Positions 1 to 8,618 of a DNA stretch of 64,000 nucleotides are shown here, piece after piece; the stretch's first letter is position 1, and the number at the start of each line of letters is the position of its first letter. Origin of the DNA: an uncultured Dongia sp. Its GTDB lineage: Bacteria; Pseudomonadota; Alphaproteobacteria; Dongiales; Dongiaceae. The stretch spans positions 1-64,000 of the forward strand of contig NZ_CAKZGO010000022.1 in assembly GCF_936916975.1 (NCBI RefSeq). Reading direction: 5' to 3'. Below the pieces are notes generated by a model. It had not been told where the DNA came from. It did not search any database and saw nothing but the letters and a program-made list of their open reading frames with translations. The position numbers and the translations under genes were made by a program.

Positions 1-127
1 GCCCGCGGGGGCGGGGGTTGGGTGGGGGGGGCTTGGTGTCCCGTCGCGCCTGTCCCCCCCCTCCCCCGCACCCGCCCCCGGGTGGGGAGAGGGGGCGAGA
101 TGGCAAGGAAAGATCGAGTTCTGGATC
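1..127. other. GC-tract intergenic DNA downstream of the BMC operon
   Basis: No gene is supported here. The stretch has long runs of G (about 7-30) and of C (about 53-80), then a G-rich stretch ending near 106. The C-rich/G-rich halves around 57-106 resemble an arm of the inverted-repeat element at 54749 and 57176, but the match is too degenerate to call a third copy. It lies 3' of the minus-strand operon and could act as a transcription end, but there is no clean stem with a T-tract. Confidence 0.4.
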
Positions 128-409
<282 letters not shown>

Positions 410-437
410 GGTTCTCTCCTTGCTTTGATGCGTGTTG

Positions 438-695
438 TTACTTGGATTTCGATTTCGTGGGCTCGTCCAGCGAGCCGATGATGAGGGCGTCGATGGGAAT
501 CTTGCCGCCGCCCAGCCAGGAGGCGGCGGTTGACCCGGTGACGATGAGCACATCCTCGCCCTCGCCGCAGCCCAGCACGTCGAAGGCGATCATGCGCCCA
601 CCGCCATGGCTCTCCACTTCCAGGAAGGCGCCAGATGGAATGTGTTCGATCTTCTTGGTGGCCCAATAACGGCCCACGACCCGACCTCGAATCAT
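438..695 (-). CDS. BMC-P pentameric vertex protein (EutN/CcmL family)
   Basis: The 85-residue protein has the EutN/CcmL beta-barrel pattern: [15 protein letters not shown] at the start, [31 protein letters not shown] in two short segments in the middle, and [12 protein letters not shown] at the end. These proteins cap the icosahedral vertices of microcompartments. The start codon overlaps the stop of the upstream PduM-like gene by four bases (692-695), which implies translational coupling. The C-terminal tail TKSKSK is basic and non-conserved. With BMC-H and BMC-T in the same operon, the minimal set for a closed shell is present. Confidence 0.93.
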   Translation of the reverse strand: MIRGRVVGRYWATKKIEHIPSGAFLEVESHGGGRMIAFDVLGCGEGEDVLIVTGSTAASWLGGGKIPIDALIIGSLDEPTKSKSK

Positions 696-1117
696 TGTCC
701 GATCCTTTCGACGCTGATGTTGCGTGCCTTGGCCTTGTCGCGGGCCAAGGGAGTGATGCTGACGCCGGGCCCGAGCAGTAGGCGCGTTACGCTTTTGCCT
801 AGCTTGACGATGACGGCCTCGGTGACGACGCCCTTATCGATGCGATGGCTTTGCGACGGCGTCGTGGCTGCGGCCGCTTGGGTGGCGCCCGCAAGCTGGA
901 AAGGATGCCTTCCGGCGAGGATGGCTGACTTCACCTGTGGATCTTCCGCGAGGCGCACGACGTCACGGGCAAAATTGGCAAGATCGGCGTCATTGCTGAT
1001 GCGAATTGTCGTGGCGGCCGGCAAGGCAGCACCTTTGCCGGCCTTCAGCGCCGCGACTTCCTCGGCAATGACATCGCGGATCAGGGTGCGGATGAGATTC
1101 TTGTCCATGTCCATCAT
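692..1117 (-). CDS. PduM-like microcompartment accessory protein
   Basis: This 141-residue protein starts with an amphipathic helix (NLIRTLIRDVIAEEVAALK) of the kind that targets cargo to BMC shells. An Ala-rich linker follows. The C-terminus (LLLGPGVSITPLARDKAKARNI) has the G..VTP.ARD.A...I pattern found at the end of PduM and several other BMC-associated proteins. PduM is needed for proper Pdu shell assembly, but its biochemical role is not settled. Both ends overlap neighbours by four bases (BMC-T at 1114-1117, BMC-P at 692-695), so it is made in step with shell proteins. A luminal or shell-linking role is inferred. Overall similarity to PduM outside the C-terminal motif looks weak. Confidence 0.6.
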   Translation of the reverse strand: MMDMDKNLIRTLIRDVIAEEVAALKAGKGAALPAATTIRISNDADLANFARDVVRLAEDPQVKSAILAGRHPFQLAGATQAAAATTPSQSHRIDKGVVTEAVIVKLGKSVTRLLLGPGVSITPLARDKAKARNISVERIGQ

Positions 1118-1713
1118 CCCTGCAACGCGGCAAGTGCCGCTTCAGCGCCCATGCGGACATTGGATTCTTCGCCGGAGAGATAGACGCGGCCCGTGGCACC
1201 GAACATGCGGTAGTCGATCACCTTGATGTCCGCGGTCTTCTCCGCCTCATTGGTGGCGAGAATGGCGTAGGAAGCGGGCTGCATTTCAAGGACGAACAAG
1301 GATTCTCCAGGCAGGATCATCGATCCCGATTTGTTGCGGTTGATGAGAAAGGCATGGCCGTTATCGATCCGCGTCACGATCTTGGAGGCGAGGATCTGCG
1401 GCTTCATCGCCTGGTCCTGGCGGGCGCCCAGCTGCTCCAGCACGGCATCCGCCGCGGATTTGACCGAGGCGACCGAACGCGAATGGAATTCGAGATAGCC
1501 GAACTGACGTTCCACCACCAGCATGCCGCCGGAGACGCTGGCGTGTTTCAGCGCAACATCGGTCAGCGCCTCGATATCGAGGCCGGGTGCCACTTCGATG
1601 ATCTGGGCCGCCATCTGGGTACGCGGCAGCCGCCCGCGCATGCCACTCGCCATATAGCAGAGCGTCTGCGGCTGCAGCTGGTCGATGAAGATGAAGGAGC
1701 GCAGATCGGCCAT
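1114..1713 (-). CDS. BMC-T tandem-domain shell protein
   Basis: At 199 residues the protein is about twice the BMC-H length and reads as two BMC-like halves. Residues about 1-95 carry RTQMAAQIIEVAPGLDIEAL and GGMLVVERQFGYLEFHS; residues about 105-199 carry ESLFVLEMQPASYAILATNEAEK and end with GRVYLSGEESNVRMGAEAAL, the classic closing strand and helix of a BMC domain. Tandem BMC proteins form pseudohexameric trimers, often with larger pores. The gene lies 17 bp after the aldehyde dehydrogenase and overlaps the next gene by four bases. The ribosome site is weak (AGAGCTG), and whether the domains are circularly permuted was not determined. Confidence 0.88.
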   Translation of the reverse strand: MADLRSFIFIDQLQPQTLCYMASGMRGRLPRTQMAAQIIEVAPGLDIEALTDVALKHASVSGGMLVVERQFGYLEFHSRSVASVKSAADAVLEQLGARQDQAMKPQILASKIVTRIDNGHAFLINRNKSGSMILPGESLFVLEMQPASYAILATNEAEKTADIKVIDYRMFGATGRVYLSGEESNVRMGAEAALAALQG

Positions 1714-1730
1714 GAGTCAGCTCTGCTTTC

Positions 1731-3326
1731 TCATGACCGCAACGCGCCGCGGAGTTCTTCGAGGACCATGCGGCGGATTTCCTCCCGCAGGATGGCAACT
1801 TCATCGACCGTGCCATGTGATGCGTGGGGCAGGGGCAGCGGGTCCTGTGCTGCCTCGGCACCTTCCTGCAGACGACCCAGCGAGATCGGCGCTTCCAGGC
1901 CGAGCGCCAGTGCCGGACCACCGGCATTGGCATCCAGCCCGCTGAAATCCCCGAAAGCTTCCTTGGGGTCGTCGTTATAGGCGATCCGCGTCCAGTTGAT
2001 GAGATGCTGCGGCCCGACATTCTCGCCGATGGCGGACGATCCGAAGAAACCGGTGCCGATGGTGAAGGCGGGGGCGAGATGCGTGCCGTAGCCGGCAGCG
2101 CCCAGGCTGCAGGGCGCATTCACGACGACACGCAGCGCCTTCACAGCAGCGCCGTATTTCAGGATCGTAGGGGCATGCTTGCTGTGGATGGCGGCGGAAT
2201 GGCCGGCGCCGGACAGGCGGATGAGGGCGCGCGCCTGGGTGATGCCGGCCTGTGCGTGCGGCACGCGCAGGAAGCCCAGGACCGGGCAGAGCTTTTCCTT
2301 GGAGAGCGGCTCGTCGATGCCGATACGGTCGATCTCCGCGAGGATGATCTGGGTCTGTGCCGGCAGGCGCAGGCCGATCAGCGCGCCGATCTCGACCGCC
2401 GATTTGCCCAGCACCGCGATGTTGAAGCTGCCTTTGCCGAAGAGAAGGTCGCGCAAAGCCACGACTTCTTCCGGCTTCGCTACATAGGCACCGGCGGACT
2501 TCAGCGCCTGCAGCAGCCGATCGGCGATGCTCTCGACCGCCAGCACCACGCTCTCATTGGTGCACAGGATCGAGTTGTCGAACGCCTTCGACGTCACGAT
2601 GCGCTTGGCGGCCTCAATCACATCGGCGCTGTCGTCGACCAGCACCGGGGCATTGCCCGGACCCACGCCAATCGCCGGATTCCCGGAACTGTAGGCCGAG
2701 CGCACCATCGGTGTGCCGCCTGTCGCCAGAATGACGCTGACCCGCGGTGATTTCATCACATAGTCAATAAGCGGCAGATTGGGCTGCTCGATCACCTGGA
2801 TGATGCCGATTGGTGCGCCGGCTTCTTCGGCTGCCGCCGCCATCAATTTGGCGGCCCGGGTCGAGCACTCCTTGGCCATCGGATGGGGCGAGAGGATGAT
2901 CGCGTTGCGGGTGAAGAGTGCCATCAGCACCTTGTAATAGACGCTGCAGACTGGATTGGTGGAGGGTGTCAGGGCGAAGACGATGCCGGCCGGTCTTGGC
3001 AGCTCAACCATCTTCAACTCGGATTTGATCCGAGCCGAGCAATAGTCCTCTTTGGCATAAAGCTCAAAGAGGCCGCGCGAGGTCAGCTCGTTCTTGATCT
3101 TCTTGTGGGCGGTGACGCCAAAACCGGTTTCCTTGACGGCTGCTTCGGCAAGCGCACCAGCATGAGCGTACGCAACGTCAGCGGTCGCCCGCGCAATGGC
3201 TTCCACCCGCTTGCGGTCGAAGCGCGCAAAGGTCGCCGCAGCCCATTCCGCATTCTGCAGCATCATGTCTGCATTGCCGGTGGCGCGCTTGTCGCCGGCC
3301 AGGATCTCTTCGACGATCGCGGTCAT
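1731..3326 (-). CDS. CoA-acylating aldehyde dehydrogenase with C-terminal encapsulation helix
   Basis: The 531-residue protein is of the PduP/EutE/AdhE-N type, which converts an aldehyde, NAD+ and CoA to acyl-CoA. The catalytic Cys is in FDNSILCTNES (about residue 255), and VGPGNAPVLVDDSADV is the expected upstream segment. After the catalytic domain come a low-complexity Gly/Ala/Pro linker (about 455-505) and a predicted amphipathic helix, VDEVAILREEIRRMVLEEL, near residues 507-525. A linker plus terminal helix is the standard encapsulation signal of BMC cargo. Neighbours are the phospho-lyase upstream and BMC-T downstream. The likely substrate is propionaldehyde, inferred from context. The start has GAGGA upstream. 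Confidence 0.9.
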   Translation of the reverse strand: MTAIVEEILAGDKRATGNADMMLQNAEWAAATFARFDRKRVEAIARATADVAYAHAGALAEAAVKETGFGVTAHKKIKNELTSRGLFELYAKEDYCSARIKSELKMVELPRPAGIVFALTPSTNPVCSVYYKVLMALFTRNAIILSPHPMAKECSTRAAKLMAAAAEEAGAPIGIIQVIEQPNLPLIDYVMKSPRVSVILATGGTPMVRSAYSSGNPAIGVGPGNAPVLVDDSADVIEAAKRIVTSKAFDNSILCTNESVVLAVESIADRLLQALKSAGAYVAKPEEVVALRDLLFGKGSFNIAVLGKSAVEIGALIGLRLPAQTQIILAEIDRIGIDEPLSKEKLCPVLGFLRVPHAQAGITQARALIRLSGAGHSAAIHSKHAPTILKYGAAVKALRVVVNAPCSLGAAGYGTHLAPAFTIGTGFFGSSAIGENVGPQHLINWTRIAYNDDPKEAFGDFSGLDANAGGPALALGLEAPISLGRLQEGAEAAQDPLPLPHASHGTVDEVAILREEIRRMVLEELRGALRS

Positions 3327-3338
3327 GTCAGTATGTCC

Positions 3339-4628
3339 TCACGCGGCACGGTGCGATTTCTTAGCCGTGCCGAGGCAATCGGCCCGGGCCAGGCCGATGC
3401 TGCGTTCGACGCGCTCCAGAACCTCGGCGCAGAGATCGGCGGTCATCAGCACGCCGGGCTTGAACTGCAGCACGCGCGGGTCGAGGGTCGAGAAAATTGC
3501 CCAGACGCCGTTCTCATATAGATGCTTCATGACCGGCTTGGCGCCTTCGGGGTAATCGAATTCCAGCCCCATCACCAGGCCGCATTGCCGGATGCCGACG
3601 AAGAAATCCGGGTAGAGCCCCATGATTTCATGAAGACCGTTGCGAAAGGTCTCCGAGATATAGTTAACCATCGGCTTCATGGTCGGGCGTTCCAGGATCT
3701 CCAGCGTCTTCATGGCGACAAGGCAGCCGAGTTCGGCGCCACCCATGGTCGACATATGCGCAAAGCCGTCCTGGGTCAGCCAGCCGGCATAGGGTTCGCG
3801 CACGACCACACAGGCGATCGGATACATGCCACCGGAGATGCCCTTGCCGGTGACGACCATGTCCGGGTGGATGCCATAGCGCTGATAGCCCCACATCTCG
3901 CCGCAGCGCATGAGGCCGGTCTGCACCTCATCGGCGATATAGAGGGCGCCGTATTTCTCGCACAGCTTCTTCACATCCTTCAGATAGCCGGGCAGTGGCA
4001 TCGGAAAGCCATAGGTGGCCGGGATCGTCTCCATGATCAGGGCCGCGACGTCCTTGCCTTTGAGTGCGTCTTCCATGGCATTCAAGTCGTTGAACGGCAC
4101 ATGGATGAAGTCGTCGGGCTGTTCGGAGAGAAAGATCTTTTTGAATCGATCGGCACCCGCCGCGACCGCGAGGCCGGTATGCCCGTGATAGGCATTGATG
4201 ATCGAGACGATCTTGCGCCGCTGCGTCGCGTGACGCGCGGTCTTCAAGGCGATGTCGATCGCCTCGGCCCCGCCCGAAGCGTACATGGTGTAATGCATAT
4301 CGCCGCCGCAGATCCGGGCCAGGCGCTCGGCCAAGGCCGTGCGCCCCTGGTTCGGGAAATGATGATTTCCCATGTCGAAGCGCTGCATGCCGCGATTGAG
4401 CACTTCAATAAGTTCGGGATGACGATGGCCGATATTATAGGTGCCACCATTGAGATGGAGGTCGATCAGCCGGCGGCCATCCATGTCCCACAGAAGATAG
4501 CCTTCGCGCTTGTCGATCACCAGATCGACGCCCATGTCCTGCCAGGCCTGGGTCTTGCCCGGATTCCAGAACGTCTTCGATTTTGCGATGAATTCGCGTT
4601 TCTCGGGACTCTGATTTAGCTCCGTCAT
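3339..4628 (-). CDS. Class III aminotransferase-fold PLP enzyme, probable amino-alcohol-phosphate phospho-lyase
   Basis: The 429-residue protein has the class III fold: NIGHRHPELIEV near the N-terminus, YASGGAEAIDIALKTAR for phosphate binding, IADEVQTGLMR with the PLP-pyridine Asp, and VVTGKGISGGMYP with the Schiff-base Lys. Members partnered with an APH-type kinase usually act as phospho-lyases rather than transaminases. In RMM loci this enzyme is thought to convert aminopropanol phosphate to propionaldehyde, ammonia and phosphate. Here the kinase is 26 bp upstream and the acylating aldehyde dehydrogenase 12 bp downstream, which fits exactly. A plain transaminase role is the main alternative. 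AGGAG precedes the ATG at 4628. Confidence 0.85.
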   Translation of the reverse strand: MTELNQSPEKREFIAKSKTFWNPGKTQAWQDMGVDLVIDKREGYLLWDMDGRRLIDLHLNGGTYNIGHRHPELIEVLNRGMQRFDMGNHHFPNQGRTALAERLARICGGDMHYTMYASGGAEAIDIALKTARHATQRRKIVSIINAYHGHTGLAVAAGADRFKKIFLSEQPDDFIHVPFNDLNAMEDALKGKDVAALIMETIPATYGFPMPLPGYLKDVKKLCEKYGALYIADEVQTGLMRCGEMWGYQRYGIHPDMVVTGKGISGGMYPIACVVVREPYAGWLTQDGFAHMSTMGGAELGCLVAMKTLEILERPTMKPMVNYISETFRNGLHEIMGLYPDFFVGIRQCGLVMGLEFDYPEGAKPVMKHLYENGVWAIFSTLDPRVLQFKPGVLMTADLCAEVLERVERSIGLARADCLGTAKKSHRAA

Positions 4629-4654
4629 GACCTACTCCTGACCCCCTTGGGGGC

Positions 4655-5653
4655 TCAGCTCGTTTGGCTCAAATAGCGTTCGGCAAGTTCACAGGTGCCG
4701 GTGCTGTAGCCCGGCCCCTCCGTGCGCGCGAGATCGGTTTCCGCGTGGCTGCCCATCCAGGCGAACAGCGTCATGCGCCGCAGCAGGATGAAGGTCCACA
4801 TCTCGTCATCATCTTCCTGCGGCAATGCGCGGATTCGGCGATAGCCTTCCTTCCAGGCTTCCATGAGGTCGGGCACATCGGCACGGTCTTCGAAGAAGCT
4901 GACCGCGGTGGCGGCGTCGTACAGAAACCAGCCCAATCCGCAATCGTCGAAATCGATGACACGCACATCACCGTTATGGACCAGCAGATTGGCGAGGCGA
5001 AAATCGGCATGGATCAGGCCATAGCGGCTCTTTCCTTGGCCGAAACGCAGCAGGCGTTTCTCCATGAGATCGACAGCGCGCTGCAGCAGTTTGGCGCGAT
5101 CCGGCGTGCAATCCGGCCCGTCTTGCCAGGCCCCCCAATTTGCGGTCTTGCCGAGGGAATGTTCAAAATCCCAGGACAGACGTTCGAAATAGGGCGGTCG
5201 TTGCCAGCCTTCGCTGTGGTTGTGGCAGCGCGCTGTGACCTCGCCCAATTGACGAAAGGGGGCAAGGAGGTTGTGCTGCGGCGGCTCAATCCCGTCGATG
5301 AATTCGAACAGCACGCAATTGCGCGGGGTTGAAAGGGCCGGGTGCGAGATTGTCTGGATATCGGTGCCATCGAGGGCCGGGATGGCTTGCGGCGTCTTCA
5401 CACCGGCCTCCGCCTGCAGCGCGCGCATCCAGGCCAATTCGCTGCGGATGCCATCGACGCTATGATAGCCGTCCCGGTGCACGCGCAGAATAACCGGCCG
5501 AGCGGCACTTTTCGGCATCACGCGGTAGGTCCAGTTTTCCGAATGATTGATGAGCGTCATCTCAGCGCCGGCAAGGCCCCAGCGCGCCAATGACGCCGCC
5601 GCCAGCTCATCGATGCTGCGCAACAATCGTTCGGTTGTGAGCACGCCGCTCAT
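4655..5653 (-). CDS. APH-family kinase, probable amino-alcohol kinase
   Basis: A 332-residue aminoglycoside-phosphotransferase-fold kinase. The Brenner motif HADFRLAN (His215, Asp217, Asn222) and the metal-binding VIDFDDCGLGW (about 232-242) are intact, so catalysis is expected. In microcompartment loci of the RMM type the equivalent protein phosphorylates 1-amino-2-propanol before the PLP lyase acts. It is the first gene of the shell operon. I take ATG 5653 (MSGVLTTERL), preceded by AAGGGAT; an in-frame ATG at 5683 would add ten residues and cannot be excluded. Upstream, toward the divergent AraC gene, is the 21-bp-spaced repeat at 5799-5826. Homoserine or choline kinase are alternative readings of the fold. 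Confidence 0.83.
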   Translation of the reverse strand: MSGVLTTERLLRSIDELAAASLARWGLAGAEMTLINHSENWTYRVMPKSAARPVILRVHRDGYHSVDGIRSELAWMRALQAEAGVKTPQAIPALDGTDIQTISHPALSTPRNCVLFEFIDGIEPPQHNLLAPFRQLGEVTARCHNHSEGWQRPPYFERLSWDFEHSLGKTANWGAWQDGPDCTPDRAKLLQRAVDLMEKRLLRFGQGKSRYGLIHADFRLANLLVHNGDVRVIDFDDCGLGWFLYDAATAVSFFEDRADVPDLMEAWKEGYRRIRALPQEDDDEMWTFILLRRMTLFAWMGSHAETDLARTEGPGYSTGTCELAERYLSQTS

Positions 5654-5798
5654 CTCTATCCCTTGCTCCCAGATGTCCATCAACTCTCAACCCTTGGATT
5701 CGCTGGCTTTTGCCAAGCACGCATCAAGAGTTCGCCGCTTGTTCGCGGCCGGCCGTTTCCATCCATGGGCGACGTTAGGCTGGCGCGTCGCGCATGCG

Positions 5799-5826
5799 CT
5801 TGACCCCTGGTACGGTGATCTTGACA
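5799..5826 (+). promoter_or_regulatory. Direct-repeat operator A: CTTGAC-N15-CTTGACA
   Basis: Two copies of CTTGAC start exactly 21 bp apart (5799 and 5820), about two helical turns, as is typical of AraC-family half-sites. The site lies between the divergent kinase/BMC operon (start 5653) and araC-like gene 1 (start 5916). The same arrangement occurs at 12000 and 16707. The second half-site contains TTGACA and could double as a -35 for the araC gene, but no good -10 follows at 17 bp. Confidence 0.65.
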
Positions 5827-5915
5827 GCTGATCAGCTTTGCACTCTTGAAGGCCGTGCGCGGGCCATGCCATCATCGCCAGACCTATTACCGGGCCTTTT
5901 GCCGGAGACCTGCCG

Positions 5916-6983
5916 ATGGCTGCCGCCCTGCTGGATCCCAAGACCGAGACGCGTGAGACCGGGGCGCCGATCGTGCTCGCGGCCGCCGCTACGGGTCTGG
6001 TCGATTTCATCGAGCGCCAGCATGGTGACGTGGATTCTATCTTCGGCAATTCCGGCATCGCCCCGGATATGGCGGGCGCACCCACCTTAAAGCTGAAGCT
6101 TGCCTCTTATTGCCGGTTGTTCGAACAGGCGGCGAAGCAGATCGAGGGTGAAAAGTTCAGCCCCGGCAATTTCGGCCTGCATTTTGGCCAACAGTTTCAG
6201 CCGCGCGATCTCGGCATGTGGGGCTATGCCGCCATCTCATCGCCGACCTTGGGCGCTTCACTCGACAATCTGGTCCGGCTGTTTCATTACCATCAGGAAT
6301 CCTCCGGCATGCAATTGGCGCGCGGTGCCGATGGGCTGATGCGCCTTCAATACCAGATCTATTCCTCGGAGATCGTCGAGCGGCGCCAGGATGCAGAACT
6401 GTCGCTGGGCATGTTCGCCAATGTGATCCGCGATTGCTGCGGTCCGCGATGGGCGCCGGTCGAGGTGCATTTTGAACATCCGCGACCAGAGTTCTGGAAG
6501 GAACACGAGGCGGCCTTCGATGCGCCGGTCTATTTCAGCCAACCCACCAACGCCCTGCTGTTCCGTCCGGAACTCCTGGAACGCCCGATGCCGGGGCGCG
6601 ATCTGCAATTGCTCACCATGATGCAGACCTGTCTTGAATCGTTAGGCTCGCATCGCCAGGGCAGCGATGGGATGGTCGACCGCGTCAAGACAGCGATCCG
6701 GGTCAATCTGCCCGGCGGTTATCCCAGCCTCGATCACATCGCGCAGATGCTGCGTGTCCCCGTCGCGGTCATCCAAAGGGAACTTGCCGAACAGGGCCTG
6801 ACCTATAAGGACGCCGTCGAGACGACGCGGCAGAGCCTCGCCCAGATGTATCTCGATCAGCGGCAATTGCCCTTAACCGAGATTGCCCTGCTGCTGGGCT
6901 ATTCGGAGTTGTCGGCGTTCACCCGCGCCTTCACGCGCTGGACCGGCGTCAGCCCCCGCGCTTATCGCAAGCAGGGGCATTGA
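5916..6983 (+). CDS. AraC-family transcriptional regulator 1 (arabinose-bd/OruR type)
   Basis: The 355-residue protein has an N-terminal sensor domain (about 20-220; GLVDFIERQHGDVDSIFGNSG, RDLGMWGYAAISSPTLG) of the type seen in OruR/ArgR-like AraC proteins. A C-terminal AraC double helix-turn-helix follows, with LTEIALLLGYSELSAFTRAF and WTGVSPRAYR. GGAG lies eight bases before ATG 5916. The gene is divergent from the kinase/BMC operon and very similar to the regulator at 16822. The two share both protein and promoter features, so they arose by duplication. An amino alcohol, diol or aldehyde effector is an inference from position. Confidence 0.92.
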   Translation: MAAALLDPKTETRETGAPIVLAAAATGLVDFIERQHGDVDSIFGNSGIAPDMAGAPTLKLKLASYCRLFEQAAKQIEGEKFSPGNFGLHFGQQFQPRDLGMWGYAAISSPTLGASLDNLVRLFHYHQESSGMQLARGADGLMRLQYQIYSSEIVERRQDAELSLGMFANVIRDCCGPRWAPVEVHFEHPRPEFWKEHEAAFDAPVYFSQPTNALLFRPELLERPMPGRDLQLLTMMQTCLESLGSHRQGSDGMVDRVKTAIRVNLPGGYPSLDHIAQMLRVPVAVIQRELAEQGLTYKDAVETTRQSLAQMYLDQRQLPLTEIALLLGYSELSAFTRAFTRWTGVSPRAYRKQGH

Positions 6984-6987
6984 CGAC

Positions 6988-7770
6988 CTACATCTGCGCC
7001 ATGGCGTCCTGCGACTCCGGCAGGATCTGGCCGCCATCGACGATAATGGTCTGGCCGGTGATGTAGCCTGCCTCGCGCGATGCGAGGAACAGTGCTGCAT
7101 GACCGATATCATCGACTGTGCCGAGCTTACCCATCGGCACTGCTGCTGCCATGCCCTTCATATAGGCCTCGCCCAATTCAATGAGCCCCTCGGTCATGAC
7201 ATTGCCCGGCAGCACGGCATTGACGGTGATACCGTATTTGGCAAGCTCCATGCAGGCGGTGCGCATGAAACCCAACTGGCCGGCCTTAGTCGCACCGTAA
7301 TGGGTCCAGCCAGGGAAGCCGGTCACCGGCCCGGTGATCGAGGAGGTGATGACGATGCGGCCCTCGCCCGATTTTTTCAGATAAGGCACGCAGGCTTTCA
7401 CCGACAGGAAGGTGCCCTTGAGGTTGGTGGCCATGACGTCGTCCCAGGTCTCCGGCGACATTTCCTCGATCTTCACCTGCGGAAACATCCCGGCATTGGC
7501 ACAGAGCACGTCGACACCGCCATAGCGATCGACCGCCGCCTTGGCCATCTTCTCCATCTCGGGCAATTTGGTGACATCGGCCGAGAAGCCTGAGGCGGTG
7601 TGGCCCATATCGGTGAGTTCCTTGGCCGCGGCTTCCGCAGCCTTCAAATCGCGTCCCACCACCAGCACCTGGGCACCGTGCTTGGCGAAGACGCGGGCGA
7701 TGCCTTTGCCGACGCCTTTGCTGGCGCCGGTGACGATGACCGATTTTCCCTTGATCGATGCGGCCAGCAT
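6988..7770 (-). CDS. Short-chain dehydrogenase, likely 1-amino-2-propanol/aminoacetone oxidoreductase
   Basis: This 260-residue classical SDR has the Rossmann motif TGASKGVGKG (about 14-23), the NAG motif at 92-94, and the Ser144-Tyr158-Lys162 triad (ITSSITG and YGATKAG). It ends in an extra tail, PESQDAMAQM. An SDR of this sort in the Mycobacterium RMM cluster oxidises S-1-amino-2-propanol, so the same role is proposed here; generic 3-oxoacyl reductase annotation would be the default alternative. The ATG at 7770 follows AGGAG. It lies 23 bp after the last permease gene, so it is probably the distal gene of the transporter operon. Confidence 0.82.
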   Translation of the reverse strand: MLAASIKGKSVIVTGASKGVGKGIARVFAKHGAQVLVVGRDLKAAEAAAKELTDMGHTASGFSADVTKLPEMEKMAKAAVDRYGGVDVLCANAGMFPQVKIEEMSPETWDDVMATNLKGTFLSVKACVPYLKKSGEGRIVITSSITGPVTGFPGWTHYGATKAGQLGFMRTACMELAKYGITVNAVLPGNVMTEGLIELGEAYMKGMAAAVPMGKLGTVDDIGHAALFLASREAGYITGQTIIVDGGQILPESQDAMAQM

Positions 7771-7793
7771 GGCGCGTCTCCTCTGATGTCGTG

Positions 7794-8615
7794 TCAGGTT
7801 TCCGAATGTTCGCTGGCGGCGCGGCGGCGCCGCACCAGCAGGATGATGGCATAGCCGCAGAGCAGCAGCGTTGCGGCGCCGACGGTGGACACGGTGCCGA
7901 GCACCGGGACGCCTGGCGTGTAGCCGGCGACCATCTTGGCATAGAGAAATTCCGGGATCGTCGTATCGGCGCCCGTCGTATAGAGCGAGAGCGGGAAGTT
8001 GCCCCAGGACAGCAGGAAGGCAAACAGCGCGCCGGAGAAGATGCCCGGGAAAAGGACCGGCAGAGTGACTTCCTTGAACACCTGCCATTTGGTGGCGCCG
8101 AGGTCGAAGGCCGCTTCCTCCAGCGCCGGGTCGAAGGAATAGACCTGGATCGAGATTACCAGCGTGCAGACCGGTACGATCCACACCAGGTGGGCAAAGA
8201 CCGCTGTCTGCCAGGACATGGTGAGGCCAAGCGCGTTGAACCAGAGCAGCAGCGAGAGGCCGAGAACCGATTGCGGGAAGAAAATCGGCAGCAGCACGAT
8301 CTTCTGATAGATGCTGCGTCCCTTCCAGTCATAGCGCGCAAAGGCAAGTGCCCCGAAGAGGGCAATGGTCACGGCGATGACCGTAACGCAGAAGGCGATC
8401 AGCAACGAGGTCCGGAACAGCTGGTGAATCTCCAGCGAGGCGAAGGTCTTTTCCCACCAGGCGAAGCCCCATTTATTGATGGGGAAGATGAAGTAGCGGC
8501 TGGATGTCATCGAAGCCAGCAACAGGCAAAGTCCCGGCAGATACATGAAGACGACCATGGCTGCCGTCCAGGACCAGATCAGCGATGTCCGCCAGCGTGG
8601 GGTGAGACCGTCCAT
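7794..8615 (-). CDS. PotC-type ABC transporter permease
   Basis: A 273-residue inner-membrane permease with about six hydrophobic segments. The coupling-helix motif EEAAFDLGATKWQVFKEVTLP (about 150-170) contacts the ATPase. The order substrate-binding protein, ATPase, PotB-type, PotC-type and the sequence style match spermidine/putrescine importers (the 2.A polyamine/opine class). Amino alcohols such as 1-amino-2-propanol would be plausible substrates given the neighbouring pathway; this is inference. It starts 3 bp after the other permease. Confidence 0.87.
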   Translation of the reverse strand: MDGLTPRWRTSLIWSWTAAMVVFMYLPGLCLLLASMTSSRYFIFPINKWGFAWWEKTFASLEIHQLFRTSLLIAFCVTVIAVTIALFGALAFARYDWKGRSIYQKIVLLPIFFPQSVLGLSLLLWFNALGLTMSWQTAVFAHLVWIVPVCTLVISIQVYSFDPALEEAAFDLGATKWQVFKEVTLPVLFPGIFSGALFAFLLSWGNFPLSLYTTGADTTIPEFLYAKMVAGYTPGVPVLGTVSTVGAATLLLCGYAIILLVRRRRAASEHSET

Positions 8616-8618
8616 GGC

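Noticed and set aside
1-106. Third copy of the inverted-repeat element or a G-quadruplex element
   Set aside because: G and C tracts are suggestive, but the arms do not align cleanly with the two good copies, and G-quadruplex folding cannot be shown from the sequence alone.
5821-5849. Sigma-70 promoter for AraC gene 1 from TTGACA at 5821
   Set aside because: At 17-bp spacing the -10 would be TCTTGA, a poor match. The 21-bp repeat at three loci, one with no downstream plus-strand gene, favours an operator.
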